Part shown: positions 8,766 through 17,943 of the stretch, one piece after another | How positions within the stretch are numbered: position 1 is the first letter of the stretch | How the letters are laid out: every line of letters begins with the position of its first letter | Assembly: GCF_016899955.1 (NCBI RefSeq) | Contig: NZ_JACJJL010000006.1 | Span: 62,001-126,000 of the forward strand | Direction of reading: 5' to 3' | Source: Marseilla massiliensis | Lineage (GTDB): Bacteria; Bacteroidota; Bacteroidia; Bacteroidales; Bacteroidaceae | Length of the DNA: 64,000 nucleotides | Notes under the pieces: model-generated | Seen by the model: the letters and a program-made list of their open reading frames with translations, nothing else | What the model was told of the DNA's origin: nothing | The model's database searches: none | Translations under genes and position numbers: made by a program

Positions 8766-11023
8766 AGAAGACTTTACTGACAGCCGTCATGGCGGCGGCA
8801 GCCCTCGCCGGCGCCGCGCAGGACAGCAAGATGGACGAGTTTGTGAGCTCGCTCATGCAGAAAATGACCATTGAAGAAAAGATTGGGCAGCTCACTTTGC
8901 AGGTGGCCGGCGACATAACCACCGGCTCTGTGCAGTCGTCGCCCGTCACGGAACGCATTGCCGCGGGCCGGATGGGAGGTGTGTTCAATGTGAAAGGGGC
9001 GGGCAAGATACGCCAGTTGCAGGACATTGCCGTCAAGCAGACGCGACTGGGCATACCTTTGCTCGTGGGCATGGACGTGGTGCATGGCTACGAGACCATC
9101 TTCCCCATACCGCTGGCGATGTCGTGCAGTTGGGACACCCTGGCCATAGAGCGCTCTGCGCGCATAGCCGCCAAGGAGGCAAGTGCCGACGGCATCAACT
9201 GGACTTACAGCCCGATGGTAGACATCAGCATGGATGCGCGCTGGGGGCGCGTGGCCGAAGGCAGCGGCGAAGACCCGTATCTCGGCTCGTGCATAGCCCG
9301 GGCCATGGTGAGGGGCTATCAGGGCGACTATTCGGGCAAGGCCGACATAATGGCTTGCGTCAAGCATTTCGCGCTCTACGGGGCCGTCGAGGCGGGCAAG
9401 GACTACAACACCGTGGACATGAGCCGCATGCGAATGTACAACCGTTATTTCCCTCCCTACCGCGCGGCTGTTGACGCCGGGGCTGGCAGCTTCATGACTT
9501 CGTTCAACCTTGTCGACGGCATTCCGGCCACGGGCAACCGCTGGCTGCTCACCGATGTGTTGCGGAAGCAGTGGGGATTCGACGGTTTTGTGGTCACCGA
9601 CTATGAGTCTCTGATGGAGATGACGCGCCATGGGGTGGGCGACCTCGCCTCGGTCTCGGTGCAGGCGCTGAAGGCCGGCACCGACATGGAGATGTGTTCG
9701 GAGGGCTTTTACAAGACGTTGGGGCAGTCGTTGAAGGATGGGCGCGTTTCCACCGACGACATCGACCGGGCCTGCCGGCGCGTGCTTGAGGCCAAGTATA
9801 AGCTGGGCCTTTTTGCCGACCCGTACAAGTATTGCGACGAAAGCCGCCATGCCACCGATGTGTATACGGCCGAGAACCGCGCCGAGGCACGCGAACTGGC
9901 TGCCAAGACGTTTGTTCTGCTTAAGAACGAGGGCGGCCTGCTGCCACTGAAGAAGCAGGGAAAGATAGCGCTGATAGGCCCGCTGGCCGACAACGCCGCC
10001 AACCTGTGCGGTACGTGGTGCGTGGCCTACACCCCGGAGCGCTACTCCACGCTGCGCCAAGGGCTCGAGCGGGCTGTCGGCGGCAAGGCTACGGTGCTGT
10101 ATGCGCAGGGGTGCAACCTTACGCGCGATGCCGCATTGCAGAAAGCTGCCGAGTTTGGCAGGACGATACCTCGTGGCGACGACGAGGCCATGAAGGCCGA
10201 GGCACTGCGTGTGGCGGCCGGGGCCGACGTGATAGTGTGCGCCATGGGCGAGTGCTCCGACATGACGGGAGAGAGCTCCAGCCGCGTAGACCTCGAGCTG
10301 CCCGACGTGCAGCGCGAGCTGTTGGCAGAGCTGCTGAAGCTCGGCAAGCCCGTGGTGCTGCTCAACTTCTCGGGCCGCCCCACTGTGATGACATGGGAGC
10401 AGGCCCGTGTGCCGGCCATCATGAACGTGTGGTTCGGAGGCTCTGAGGCTGCCGACGCCATCTGCGACGTGCTCTTTGGCGACCGTGTCCCGTCGGGAAA
10501 GCTCACCATGACCATGCCACAGGCGGTAGGGCAGATACCTCTCTACTACAATCACATGAGCACGGGGCGCCCTGTTCCCGAGGGCATAAAGTCGTACCGC
10601 AAGTACCAGAGCAACTATCTCGATGTGCGCAACGACCCGCTCTATCCCTTTGGCTACGGCTTGAGCTACACCACGTTTAAGTATTCCGAGCCCCGGCTCA
10701 GCGCCGACAGCATGGCCGTGGACGGTTCGGTGAAGGTGAGTGTCGACGTTACGAATACGGGAGAGCGCGATGCCGACGAGGTAGTACAGTTGTACATACG
10801 CGACCTTGTGGCAAAGATAAGCCGTCCGGTGAAGGAACTCAAGGGGTTCAGCCGGGTGCACATCAAGGCCGGTGAGACCCGTACGGTTGAGTTTACCATC
10901 GTGCCCGACATGCTAAAATACTACGACAGCGAGCTCAACTATGGCCTCGACGCGGGCGAGTTTACCGTAATGACCGGGCCCGACAGCCGCCGGGTGAAGG
11001 GTTGCAAGCTCACCGTCTATTGA
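8762..11023 (+). CDS. bglX: Periplasmic GH3 beta-glucosidase (BglX type)
   Basis: Exported glycoside hydrolase family 3 enzyme (753 aa) that removes terminal beta-linked glucose from oligosaccharides. A signal peptide covers about residues 1-19. The N-terminal TIM barrel has VKHFALYGAVEAG near 200-212 and the nucleophile aspartate D280 in GFVVTDYES. An alpha/beta sandwich domain follows, with MGECSDMTGESSSR, and then a C-terminal fibronectin-like domain near 660-740 (DEVVQLYIRD, RPVKELKGF). The start overlaps the ispH stop by 4 bases. No carbohydrate partner gene is adjacent, so the natural substrate is open. Confidence 0.93.
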   Translation: MKKTLLTAVMAAAALAGAAQDSKMDEFVSSLMQKMTIEEKIGQLTLQVAGDITTGSVQSSPVTERIAAGRMGGVFNVKGAGKIRQLQDIAVKQTRLGIPLLVGMDVVHGYETIFPIPLAMSCSWDTLAIERSARIAAKEASADGINWTYSPMVDISMDARWGRVAEGSGEDPYLGSCIARAMVRGYQGDYSGKADIMACVKHFALYGAVEAGKDYNTVDMSRMRMYNRYFPPYRAAVDAGAGSFMTSFNLVDGIPATGNRWLLTDVLRKQWGFDGFVVTDYESLMEMTRHGVGDLASVSVQALKAGTDMEMCSEGFYKTLGQSLKDGRVSTDDIDRACRRVLEAKYKLGLFADPYKYCDESRHATDVYTAENRAEARELAAKTFVLLKNEGGLLPLKKQGKIALIGPLADNAANLCGTWCVAYTPERYSTLRQGLERAVGGKATVLYAQGCNLTRDAALQKAAEFGRTIPRGDDEAMKAEALRVAAGADVIVCAMGECSDMTGESSSRVDLELPDVQRELLAELLKLGKPVVLLNFSGRPTVMTWEQARVPAIMNVWFGGSEAADAICDVLFGDRVPSGKLTMTMPQAVGQIPLYYNHMSTGRPVPEGIKSYRKYQSNYLDVRNDPLYPFGYGLSYTTFKYSEPRLSADSMAVDGSVKVSVDVTNTGERDADEVVQLYIRDLVAKISRPVKELKGFSRVHIKAGETRTVEFTIVPDMLKYYDSELNYGLDAGEFTVMTGPDSRRVKGCKLTVY

Positions 11024-11080
11024 CCGGAGGGCATTGCCTGCAGCCTGTCGGGGCAGCATCTGTTGCGGCAGGAAAAACAT

Positions 11081-11113
11081 AGTGGCGGGCGCAAAGACAT
11101 TGCGTCCGCCACT
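11081..11113. terminator. Bidirectional hairpin terminator between bglX and cmk
   Basis: A 14-bp stem with one G-U pair and a 5-nt loop: AGTGGCGGGCGCAA at 11081-11094 against TTGCGTCCGCCACT at 11100-11113. It lies between convergent genes. A run of A before the 5' arm (11073-11077) gives the U tract for the minus-strand transcript. Confidence 0.8.
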
Positions 11114-11187
11114 TCTGTGTGTATGTTTCATGCCGGATTGCCCCATGCCTGCAGGCCGTGAGGGTAGCCCGGCGTTACGCTTTTTGC

Positions 11188-11889
11188 TTAATCGGCCTGC
11201 TTCTGGCACGCCTCGTGGAAGCGCTCCAGCAGCCATTGCTTCTGCTCGGCTATCGTCATGTGGCTGTTGTCAAGCTCTATGGCGTCGTCGGCCTTGCGCA
11301 ATGGCGACACATCGCGGTGAGAATCGATGTAGTCGCGCTCCTTTACGTTGCGCAGAATGTCGTCGAAATCGGCGTCCATGCCTTTCGATTTCAGCTCGTC
11401 GAAGCGCCTTTGGGCCCTCACTTCGGCCGAGGCGGTGACGTAAATCTTCAGCTCTGCGTCGGGGAATACGGTTGTTCCTATGTCGCGCCCGTCCATTACC
11501 ACTCCCTTGTCGCGGCCCATTGCCTGCTGCAGGGCCACCATGGCCGACCGCACAAAGGGCAGGGCGGCCACCGGGCTTACATGGTCTGACACTTCCATCG
11601 AGCGGATTTTGTCTTCCACCCTTTCACCGTTGAGGTATGTGTCGGGCCGCCCCGTGGCCTCATTCAGCCTGAATGAGATGCCGATGTCGCCCATCTTGCG
11701 CCTCAGGGCATCGGCGTCGATGCCCCCATCGGGCAAGAACATGTTGTTTTCGAGCGCATACAGCGTCACGGCACGGTACATTGCGCCGGTGTCTACGTAT
11801 ACGTAACCCACCTCGCGGGCCAAGTCTTTGGCCATCGTACTCTTTCCGCAAGACGAAAATCCGTCAATGGCTATCGTGATCTTCTTCAT
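11188..11889 (-). CDS. cmk: Cytidylate kinase
   Basis: Cytoplasmic kinase (233 aa) that phosphorylates CMP and dCMP with ATP in pyrimidine nucleotide salvage and supply. The P-loop is GFSSCGKST near residues 10-18. The CMP-binding features [11 protein letters not shown] and [13 protein letters not shown] match the family, as does the length. It follows porQ with a 3-bp gap and is probably cotranscribed with it. Confidence 0.95.
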   Translation of the reverse strand: MKKITIAIDGFSSCGKSTMAKDLAREVGYVYVDTGAMYRAVTLYALENNMFLPDGGIDADALRRKMGDIGISFRLNEATGRPDTYLNGERVEDKIRSMEVSDHVSPVAALPFVRSAMVALQQAMGRDKGVVMDGRDIGTTVFPDAELKIYVTASAEVRAQRRFDELKSKGMDADFDDILRNVKERDYIDSHRDVSPLRKADDAIELDNSHMTIAEQKQWLLERFHEACQKQAD

Positions 11890-11892
11890 AAA

Positions 11893-12837
11893 TTAAAGTG
11901 TATAAGTGGCGTTGAAGTTTAGTGACGCGGTTGAGACGTGGTACTTGCCGTAGGCCACATTCAGCTTGAAACGCTCCAGTTGGAGGCCTGCCCCGAACGA
12001 GAACCCTGCCCCGTGGCTGCTGCTTCCCTCCACGTCATCGATGCTCATCTCGTCCGCTCTGCGGAAGTTGTAGCCCCCGGCGACGTAGATGCTGCTCGAA
12101 AGGAGCACGTCGACGCCCACCACGAAGTGGCTCGCGAAATCGCCGTGCCAGTCGTTCAGCCTTGTCATGGTGGCCGAAAGCCGTAGCGGGGCCTTGCCCA
12201 GTTGCTTGCTGATGCCGGCCTGCAGGTCGAACGGTATCTTCTCGAAGTCATCGTTGTATGCCTTGATCTGCCCGCCGAGGTTGCGTGCCACGGCCGACAG
12301 CGACAGCCCCTTGTCCTCGTCGTAGTAATTGATTCCGAGGTCCACTCCCACGGCGAGCGAGTTGTATCCGGCGATGCTTGAGGTGATGAACTTGCCCGAT
12401 ACGCCTCCGGCCAGCCTGTCGTTGAATATGTAGGCGAACGCTCCGCCCAGCACGATGTCCTTTGCCGAGAATGTGCCCGTCTCGATGTTGTCGGCCGTCA
12501 CCTCCCTCATCTTGCCGTAGTCCATGTACTGTGCGGTGACGGCCCATGTGCCTCGTTCGCGCCATGCCCTTGTAAACGATGCGCTGGCCGTGTTGCTTCC
12601 CTCCATGTAAGTCATGTAGTTGAGGTTTATCGACATGTCGGTCACAGCCGTAATCAGCGCCGGGTTGTGGAAAATAAGGGTAGGGTCGTCTTCCACTATC
12701 GTTATGTTGTCGCCACCGAGGGCAGCCACGTGCGCGCTTACCGGCAGCCGCAGGAAGTTGTAATCCGTTTGGCTTTCCTGCGCTTGCGTTCCTGTTGCAA
12801 TGGTAATGCAAAGCAATGCAAAAACAACTTTTTTCAT
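11893..12837 (-). CDS. porQ: PorQ-like type IX secretion protein
   Basis: Predicted outer-membrane beta-barrel (314 aa) of the PorQ family, a type IX secretion component that works with PorU/PorZ in attaching cargo to the surface. The mature part begins with QTDYNFLRLPVSAHVAALGG, then NPALIT, and the C-terminal strand NFNATYTL suits a barrel. I chose the ATG at 12837 because it is followed directly by a signal peptide (MKKVVFALLCITIATGTQAQ); an upstream start at 12879 would add 14 residues. PorQ homologues also occur in Bacteroidetes without a complete secretion system, so this gene alone does not prove one. Confidence 0.85.
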   Translation of the reverse strand: MKKVVFALLCITIATGTQAQESQTDYNFLRLPVSAHVAALGGDNITIVEDDPTLIFHNPALITAVTDMSINLNYMTYMEGSNTASASFTRAWRERGTWAVTAQYMDYGKMREVTADNIETGTFSAKDIVLGGAFAYIFNDRLAGGVSGKFITSSIAGYNSLAVGVDLGINYYDEDKGLSLSAVARNLGGQIKAYNDDFEKIPFDLQAGISKQLGKAPLRLSATMTRLNDWHGDFASHFVVGVDVLLSSSIYVAGGYNFRRADEMSIDDVEGSSSHGAGFSFGAGLQLERFKLNVAYGKYHVSTASLNFNATYTL

Positions 12838-12858
12838 TTCTTTAAACGATTTTGTCGG

Positions 12859-12866
12859 CAAAGTTA
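12859..12866 (-). promoter_or_regulatory. Candidate -7 element for porQ-cmk
   Basis: TAACTTTG on the minus strand fits the Bacteroidetes TAnnTTTG -7 consensus, 22 bases upstream of the chosen porQ start. A good -33 TTTG at the normal spacing is not visible. Confidence 0.5.
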
Positions 12867-12889
12867 CGCCTTTTTTCAAATATCTGAGC

Positions 12890-12897
12890 TATTTTTG
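12890..12897 (+). promoter_or_regulatory. Candidate -7 element for the TonB-like gene
   Basis: TATTTTTG fits TAnnTTTG, 62 bases before the TonB-like start, in the divergent porQ/TonB spacer. The -33 region is only T-rich. Confidence 0.4.
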
Positions 12898-12959
12898 TAG
12901 CTGCAAATGATGGCGCCACTGTTTTATAACGTGAAACAACGGCGAATATTATACTGTAG

Positions 12960-13694
12960 ATGGAGATAAAGAAGACAAAGGCGGCCGATTTAGAGTCGGG
13001 CAGGATGACGTGGTTCCTGCTCGGACTGATATTTATCTTGGCTGTCTTTTTTGTTGTCTTTGAGTATAATGAGAGTGGGCCGGCACCCGAAGAGGCCGAC
13101 GAAGACATGCTCGACGACCTGCCCGAGAAAGACGACGGGTTGGTGCCTATGATGCTTCCGCACACCACCCTGCGCGTGGTGCAGCCCACAGAGGTTCACC
13201 ACGAGGCCCCGACAAAGACCCGGTTGGTGGACAACGACAAGGCCATGCGCGACAGCGAGACCCTTGCCGAGATAGACATGGCTGTGCAGTCAGACCACGC
13301 CATGGTGCCGATAAGCGACGAGCCGAAGCCCAGCGTAGACGACCCCACGTCGCCGCCGTCGGAACTTATGGACGACAAGCCGCTCGACTTCCGCGTCGTA
13401 GAGAGCCTGCCCCAGTTTCCGGGCGGTGCCGTCGAGTTTATGAAATGGCTCACGCGCAACCTGCGTTACCCCCTTGCTGCCGAGCGGCAGAAGATAGAAG
13501 GGCGCGTGGTAGTGCAGTTCGTGGTTGAGCGCGACGGCTCCATCACCGGTCTCAAGGTGGTGCAGCCGGCCCATCCATACCTTGACCGCGAGGCCATGAG
13601 GGTGATGAACACCATGCCGAAATGGACTGCCGGCATGCAGAACGACAGGCCCTGCCGCACGATGGTGTGCATCCCGGTAGTGTTCAAGCTGTAG
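12960..13694 (+). CDS. TonB-family energy transducer
   Basis: Inner-membrane anchored protein (244 aa) that would pass proton-motive energy from ExbB/ExbD to outer-membrane transporters. It has a short basic N-terminus, one membrane helix near residues 17-37 (MTWFLLGLIFILAVFFVVF), an acidic and Pro-rich linker, and a C-terminal TonB domain near 150-244 with the Bacteroidetes signature LPQFPGGAVEFMKWLTRNLRYP and VVQFVVERDGSITGLKVV. It lies 4 kb from the exbBD operon. The spacer after it (13695-13829) shows nothing convincing. Confidence 0.88.
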   Translation: MEIKKTKAADLESGRMTWFLLGLIFILAVFFVVFEYNESGPAPEEADEDMLDDLPEKDDGLVPMMLPHTTLRVVQPTEVHHEAPTKTRLVDNDKAMRDSETLAEIDMAVQSDHAMVPISDEPKPSVDDPTSPPSELMDDKPLDFRVVESLPQFPGGAVEFMKWLTRNLRYPLAAERQKIEGRVVVQFVVERDGSITGLKVVQPAHPYLDREAMRVMNTMPKWTAGMQNDRPCRTMVCIPVVFKL

Positions 13695-13829
13695 GCGGCC
13701 GCGCCCCGGCAGCCCGGCGGCATGCGGGTGCAGGCTTGGCGTGGCGCGCCGAGGCCCGTGCGGCAGCCTTGGCCGATTGTGCAGGCATCGTGCCGCCATC
13801 GTTAGTGAAATCAAAAAAAATGCAAAGAT

Positions 13830-14804
13830 ATGTTTACATCAAACGAACTGCTCAGCAAGGTTAACGACTTCATCGCTAACCTGAGCTATGACCGCAAGCC
13901 GGAGAGCATCTACGCTCCTATCAAGTATGTACTTTCCATAGGCGGCAAGCGCATCCGCCCGGTGCTGATGCTCCTGTCGTACAATCTCTACAAAGACAAT
14001 CCGGAGAGCATACTCATGCAGGCTTGTGCGTTGGAGACATACCACAACTACACCCTTTTGCACGATGACCTGATGGACAACGCCGACGTCCGCAGGGGCA
14101 TGCCCACCGTTCACCGCAAGTGGGATGCCAACACGGCCATTCTCTCGGGCGACTCCATGCTCGTGCTGGCATACCAGCGCATGGCCCAGTGCGCCCCCTC
14201 GAAGCTGAAGCCCGTGCTCGACCTGTTTACGGAGACGGCCCTGGAGATAGGCGAGGGGCAGCAGTATGACATGGACTTCGAGCGGCGTACCGATGTGACC
14301 GAGGCCGAGTATATAGAGATGATACGCCTGAAGACGAGCGTGCTGCTGGCCTGTGCCATGAAGACAGGCGCCATACTTGCCGATGCGCCGGCAGCCGACG
14401 CCGACCGCCTTTATCAGTTTGGCGAGCAGATAGGGCTGGCCTTCCAGCTGCAAGACGACCTGCTCGACGTCTACGGCGACCCCGCTGTGTTCGGCAAGGC
14501 CATCGGCGGCGACATTGTGTCGAACAAGAAGACATACATGCTCATCAATGCCTACCAACTGGCCGGGCCGTCGCAGCGATCGGAACTGATGCGCTGGATT
14601 ACCGCCGTCGATTTTGACAGGGCCGAAAAGGTGGCCGCCGTGACCAGGATTTACGACGAACTGGGCATCAGGGGCCTGTGCGAGGCACGCATAAACCAGT
14701 ATTTCGACCGCGCCAGTGAATACCTTGCAGCCGTCGGAGTGGACGATGCGCGCAAGGAACAGCTGCGGCGTTTCGCCCAGGAAATGATGCACCGCGAGGT
14801 CTGA
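13830..14804 (+). CDS. Polyprenyl (isoprenyl) diphosphate synthase
   Basis: Trans-prenyltransferase (324 aa) that condenses isopentenyl diphosphate with an allylic diphosphate to make the chains for quinones or the undecaprenyl carrier. The first aspartate-rich motif is DDLMD (D79, D80, D83) in the FARM region and the second is DDLLD (D209, D210, D213). GGKRIRP near 38-44 binds diphosphate. Chain length cannot be told from sequence alone. It uses the IPP/DMAPP made by IspH, which is encoded 5 kb upstream. Confidence 0.92.
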   Translation: MFTSNELLSKVNDFIANLSYDRKPESIYAPIKYVLSIGGKRIRPVLMLLSYNLYKDNPESILMQACALETYHNYTLLHDDLMDNADVRRGMPTVHRKWDANTAILSGDSMLVLAYQRMAQCAPSKLKPVLDLFTETALEIGEGQQYDMDFERRTDVTEAEYIEMIRLKTSVLLACAMKTGAILADAPAADADRLYQFGEQIGLAFQLQDDLLDVYGDPAVFGKAIGGDIVSNKKTYMLINAYQLAGPSQRSELMRWITAVDFDRAEKVAAVTRIYDELGIRGLCEARINQYFDRASEYLAAVGVDDARKEQLRRFAQEMMHREV

Positions 14805-14840
14805 CCCCAATCCCTTGCCAAAGGCGTGGCGCCGTTAGGG

Positions 14841-14882
14841 GGCCATGGCCGTGGCAGGCGAAAGCCGGCCGTGGCCATGGCC
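14841..14882. repeat. Inverted repeat, possible terminator after the prenyl synthase
   Basis: GGCCATGGCC occurs at 14841-14850 and again at 14873-14882, and the flanking bases extend a possible stem. It lies 37 bases after the synthase stop. There is no T tract, so its role is uncertain. Confidence 0.4.
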
Positions 14883-14956
14883 GCTGCCTGAAGTGGCTCC
14901 GGCAGCCATGCCCGACACTCATTCTTACAGCCAACAACAAACAAACAGATAGCCCA

Positions 14957-15655
14957 ATGCCCTACAGAAGATTGCCAAAGACCGACGCCGCAAGGCTCAA
15001 GGCACTGAAGACCGTGCTCGACTGCAACGACATATACACGGTTAGAAACCGCATTGTCGACTGGCAGGTGCTCAATCGCTGCCGCCCTGCATACGACAGA
15101 CTGCTCACCGCTTGCGAGCAGTACAGGGTGTGCATGATGGCACAGAAGCGCAAGACGGGGCAGATGGAGAAACTGCAGCGCAACGCCGCCATGTTTCTGA
15201 GCCATTTCATCCAGGTGCTGTTCCTTGCCATGGAGCGGGGCGAGATAAAGCCGCGCTACAAGCAACTCTACGGCTTCGCCGAGAGCGACGCGGCCGTGCC
15301 AAGCCTGAAGTCGGCCGAGAGCTTGCTGGAGTGGGGGCAGAAGGTGGTCGACGGCGAGCGCGAGCGGCTGCGTGGCGGAGGGCTGCCCATATACAACCCG
15401 ACCATTGGCAAGGTGGCAACACACATCGACATATTCCGCGATGCCTACAACGAGCAGCGGCTGCGGCAGCGGCATACGGCTGCAGCGTTGGCCGCCGTGC
15501 AGCGGCTCAGGCCCGAAGTCGACGCCGTGCTGCTCGATTTGTGGAACCAGATAGAGGCCTATTTCGCCTCCGAGCCGCCCGAGGTACGCTATGCCGAGTG
15601 CCGCAAGCTGGGGGTAGTTTACTATTACCGTCGGAAGGAACCCCATCTGTATTGA
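14957..15655 (+). CDS. Conserved hypothetical protein, mostly helical
   Basis: A 232-residue cytoplasmic protein whose function I do not recognise. It has no signal peptide or membrane helix. The N-terminus is basic (MPYRRLPKTDAARLKALKTVL) and the sequence is helix-rich, including LQRNAAMFLSHFIQVLFLAMERGEI near 75-99 and a C-terminal EVRYAECRKLGVVYYYRR segment. Codon use matches its neighbours, which supports a real gene. It stands alone between the prenyl synthase and tatD. Confidence 0.75.
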   Translation: MPYRRLPKTDAARLKALKTVLDCNDIYTVRNRIVDWQVLNRCRPAYDRLLTACEQYRVCMMAQKRKTGQMEKLQRNAAMFLSHFIQVLFLAMERGEIKPRYKQLYGFAESDAAVPSLKSAESLLEWGQKVVDGERERLRGGGLPIYNPTIGKVATHIDIFRDAYNEQRLRQRHTAAALAAVQRLRPEVDAVLLDLWNQIEAYFASEPPEVRYAECRKLGVVYYYRRKEPHLY

Positions 15656-15773
15656 TGCATACTCAGGGCGGAGGCATGCCGGCATCGGCTGCTTGCCATG
15701 GCTGCATGTGGCTGAACAAATGATTACAATGCAGGCGTGGTGGCGCCACGGGGGCCGTCCGGGCGCGCGATTC

Positions 15774-15870
15774 GGGCCGTTTGGCAATCCCATACGGGCC
15801 GTTTGGCAATCCCATACGGGCCGTTTGGCGCCGCAATGTCGGCCGTTTTGCACGGCCGAATGGCATTGGT
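15774..15870. repeat. Copy 2 of the GGGCCGTTT repeat family, with a 22-nt tandem array
   Basis: Part of the 436-bp gene-free stretch 15656-16091. A 22-nt unit starting GGGCCGTTTGGCAATCCC repeats exactly at 15774-15795 and 15796-15817, and a third partial copy follows at 15818-15829. CGGCCGTTTTGCACGGCCG comes next at 15840-15858. The rest of the gap shows no gene; an open frame that runs through it into tatD is repeat translation. Confidence 0.85.
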
Positions 15871-16091
15871 GGGCAAGTGACTGGGGCACAGGCGTTTATG
15901 CAGATGTGCATTTTCGCTCGCCCAAATGCGAAATATCGTTACATGCAAAGGATGCCGGCGGTTTCCGTGACCGCAGGCAACGGTTGCTGCCCGGCCACCC
16001 CGGCCGCGCTCCCGTAGCCTCATTGCCACCGTGCGGGCGGCATGCAGCCATGCCTTTAATATTGAAACATCATTTTAAAAGAATATTTTTT

Positions 16092-16889
16092 ATGCATTTC
16101 ATAGACACACACGCCCATCTTGACGGTACCGAGTTCGACGCCGACCGCGACGAAGTGGTAGGCCGCGCCCGCGCTGCGGGTGTATCGCATGTGCTCATAC
16201 CGGCCATCGACCTGCCCTCGGTGGGCACCGTCCTTGCCACGTGCGACCGCTATCCGGGCTTTGCCCATCCAATGATAGGGCTCCACCCCGAGGAGGTGAA
16301 TGGCGGTTACAGGGAGGTGCTGGCCAGCCTTCGCCGGCTGTTTTCGCCCCGATTTGTGGCCATTGGCGAGGTGGGACTCGACTATTATTGGAGCCGTGAG
16401 TTTGAGAAAGAGCAACTCGAGGCTTTCGAAGAGCAGGTGAGATGGTCGGTAGAGATACGCTTGCCGCTAATGATTCACTGCCGCAAGGCCCAGAACGAGA
16501 TGGTGGCCATGCTCCGCCGATATGAGGCCGACCTGCCTGGAGGCGTGTTCCACTGCTTCACGGGCAACGAGCGCGAGGCCGCCGAGCTGTTGCGCTTCGA
16601 GCGCTTTGCCCTCGGCATAGGCGGCGTGCTGACGTTCAAGAAGTCGCACCTGCCCGAGGTATTGCCCCACGTGCCCATCGACCGCATAGTGCTCGAGACC
16701 GACTCACCATACATGGCCCCCGTGCCCATGCGCGGAAAGCGCAACGAGAGCGCCTATGTGAGCTATGTATTGGCCAAGGCTGCAGAGTGTTATGGCGTTT
16801 CGGAAGATGAGCTTGCCGAAGCAACCAACGCCACGGTGCGCCGTATCTTCGGCCCCCTTGACGTGAAATCATTGGTTAAAGAAACATAA
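16092..16889 (+). CDS. tatD: TatD-family metal-dependent hydrolase
   Basis: TIM-barrel hydrolase (265 aa) of the TatD DNase family, a metal-dependent 3' exonuclease or deoxyribonuclease in the cytoplasm. Metal-ligand motifs are in order: HAHLD at residues 7-11, GLHPE, IGEVGLDYYW, MIHCRKA, HCFTG and LETDSPYMAP. I chose the ATG at 16092 (MHFIDTHAHLD) because the family starts a few residues before this motif; an open frame from 15693 passes through a repeat. A short AT-rich leader precedes it. Confidence 0.92.
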   Translation: MHFIDTHAHLDGTEFDADRDEVVGRARAAGVSHVLIPAIDLPSVGTVLATCDRYPGFAHPMIGLHPEEVNGGYREVLASLRRLFSPRFVAIGEVGLDYYWSREFEKEQLEAFEEQVRWSVEIRLPLMIHCRKAQNEMVAMLRRYEADLPGGVFHCFTGNEREAAELLRFERFALGIGGVLTFKKSHLPEVLPHVPIDRIVLETDSPYMAPVPMRGKRNESAYVSYVLAKAAECYGVSEDELAEATNATVRRIFGPLDVKSLVKET

Positions 16890-16928
16890 AAGGGCTGTGC
16901 GCGTTGCGGGAAATAGACATAAATGGCT

Positions 16929-16936
16929 TAAATTTG
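16929..16936 (+). promoter_or_regulatory. Candidate -7 element for tRNA-Ser
   Basis: TAAATTTG fits TAnnTTTG exactly and ends 15 bases before the tRNA 5' end. The -33 element is weak (TTG at 16904-16906). Confidence 0.55.
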
Positions 16937-16951
16937 CACCGCAAAACGCAA

Positions 16952-17039
16952 GGAGAGGTGCTCGAGTGGCTTAAGAGGCACGCCTGGAAAGCGTGTAGAC
17001 GCCAAAAGCGTCACGGGGGTTCGAATCCCCCTCTCTCCG
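16952..17039 (+). tRNA. tRNA-Ser (anticodon GGA)
   Basis: An 88-nt class II tRNA. The acceptor arm GGAGAGG pairs with TCTCTCC plus a G discriminator. The anticodon stem CACGC/GCGTG encloses loop CTGGAAA, giving anticodon GGA. A long variable arm (GTAGACGCCAAAAGCGTCAC) and the T arm GGGGG-TTCGAAT-CCCCC follow. CCA is not encoded. It reads serine UCC/UCU codons. Confidence 0.97.
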
Positions 17040-17070
17040 CTGAACAGTACTAATTCGTTCTTCCACGCTT

Positions 17071-17943
17071 ATGAAGAAGTTAATTGCCTTGTGCGCAATT
17101 AGTGCCCTGATTGCTTATAGCCCGGTGGCTATGGCGCAGGTTACCCCCAATAAAGACACTGCCGCTATTGCTGCCGGAGCACCGGCATCGGCTGTTGTCA
17201 GCGACTCGTCGGCTGCAGAGTTGGTCAGCGACTCCGCGTTGGCCGACGCCGATGTGGAGGAGGTCGTGCCCGAAGAGGGCGGCGGGCTGCACAAGGAGCT
17301 TAAGGTGAAGTTTATCGAAGGCAGTGCCGGGTTTATGTCGCTGGTGGCCCTTGCCCTTGTCATTGGCCTTGCCTTTTGCATAGAGCGCATCATCTACCTG
17401 ACGCTCTCGGAAATCAATGCCAAGCGTTTCATGGAGGATGTCGGCGGGCGTGTCGAGGCCGGCGACATCGAGGGGGCCAAAGACCTGTGCCGCGCCACGC
17501 GCGGCCCCGTGGCTTCCATCTGCTACCAGGGCCTTACGCGCATCAGCGAGTCGATAGACAACATCGAGCGGTCGATAGTTTCTTACGGGTCGGTGCAGGC
17601 CGCCAACCTCGAGAAAGGTTGCTCGTGGATAACGCTGTTCATCTCGATGGCGCCGTCGCTCGGGTTCCTTGGCACCGTCATCGGCATGGTGATGGCTTTC
17701 GAGCAGATACGCCTTGCGGGCGACATCAACGCCACCATCGTTGCCGCAGGCATGAAGGTGGCCCTGCTGACAACCATCTTCGGCATCATAGTTGCGCTTA
17801 TCCTTCAGATATTTTACAACTACATATTGTCGAAGATAGAGCATATCACGTCGCAGATGGAGGAGTCTTCGATTACCCTCCTGGACACAATAATGAAGTA
17901 TAAGCTGGCTGGCAATGGGCAAGACGGTGAAAAGAAGGCGTAA
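17071..17943 (+). CDS. exbB: ExbB/TolQ-type proton channel protein with a signal-like N-terminus
   Basis: Inner-membrane proton channel subunit (290 aa) of the ExbB/TolQ/MotA family that powers TonB or Tol. It starts with a signal-like segment (MKKLIALCAISALIAYSPVAMAQ) and an acidic low-complexity stretch. A first helix follows near 92-110 (LVALALVIGLAFCIERII), then a cytoplasmic domain, and then two helices near 190-260 with SLGFLGTVIGMVMAFEQI and IVAAGMKVALLTTIFGIIVALILQIFYNY, the family core. First gene of a four-gene operon; it overlaps the next gene by 29 bases. Confidence 0.92.
   Translation: MKKLIALCAISALIAYSPVAMAQVTPNKDTAAIAAGAPASAVVSDSSAAELVSDSALADADVEEVVPEEGGGLHKELKVKFIEGSAGFMSLVALALVIGLAFCIERIIYLTLSEINAKRFMEDVGGRVEAGDIEGAKDLCRATRGPVASICYQGLTRISESIDNIERSIVSYGSVQAANLEKGCSWITLFISMAPSLGFLGTVIGMVMAFEQIRLAGDINATIVAAGMKVALLTTIFGIIVALILQIFYNYILSKIEHITSQMEESSITLLDTIMKYKLAGNGQDGEKKA

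Noticed and set aside
8774..10861. Open frame of 695 codons antisense to bglX
   Set aside because: Mirror of GH3 codons, with no domain and an abnormal His content.
15774..15829. Possible CRISPR array
   Set aside because: The 22-nt units are directly adjacent with no spacers, and no cas gene is near.
15693..16091. N-terminal extension of TatD of 133 residues
   Set aside because: It runs through repeat copy 2; the family starts at the HFIDTHAHLD motif.
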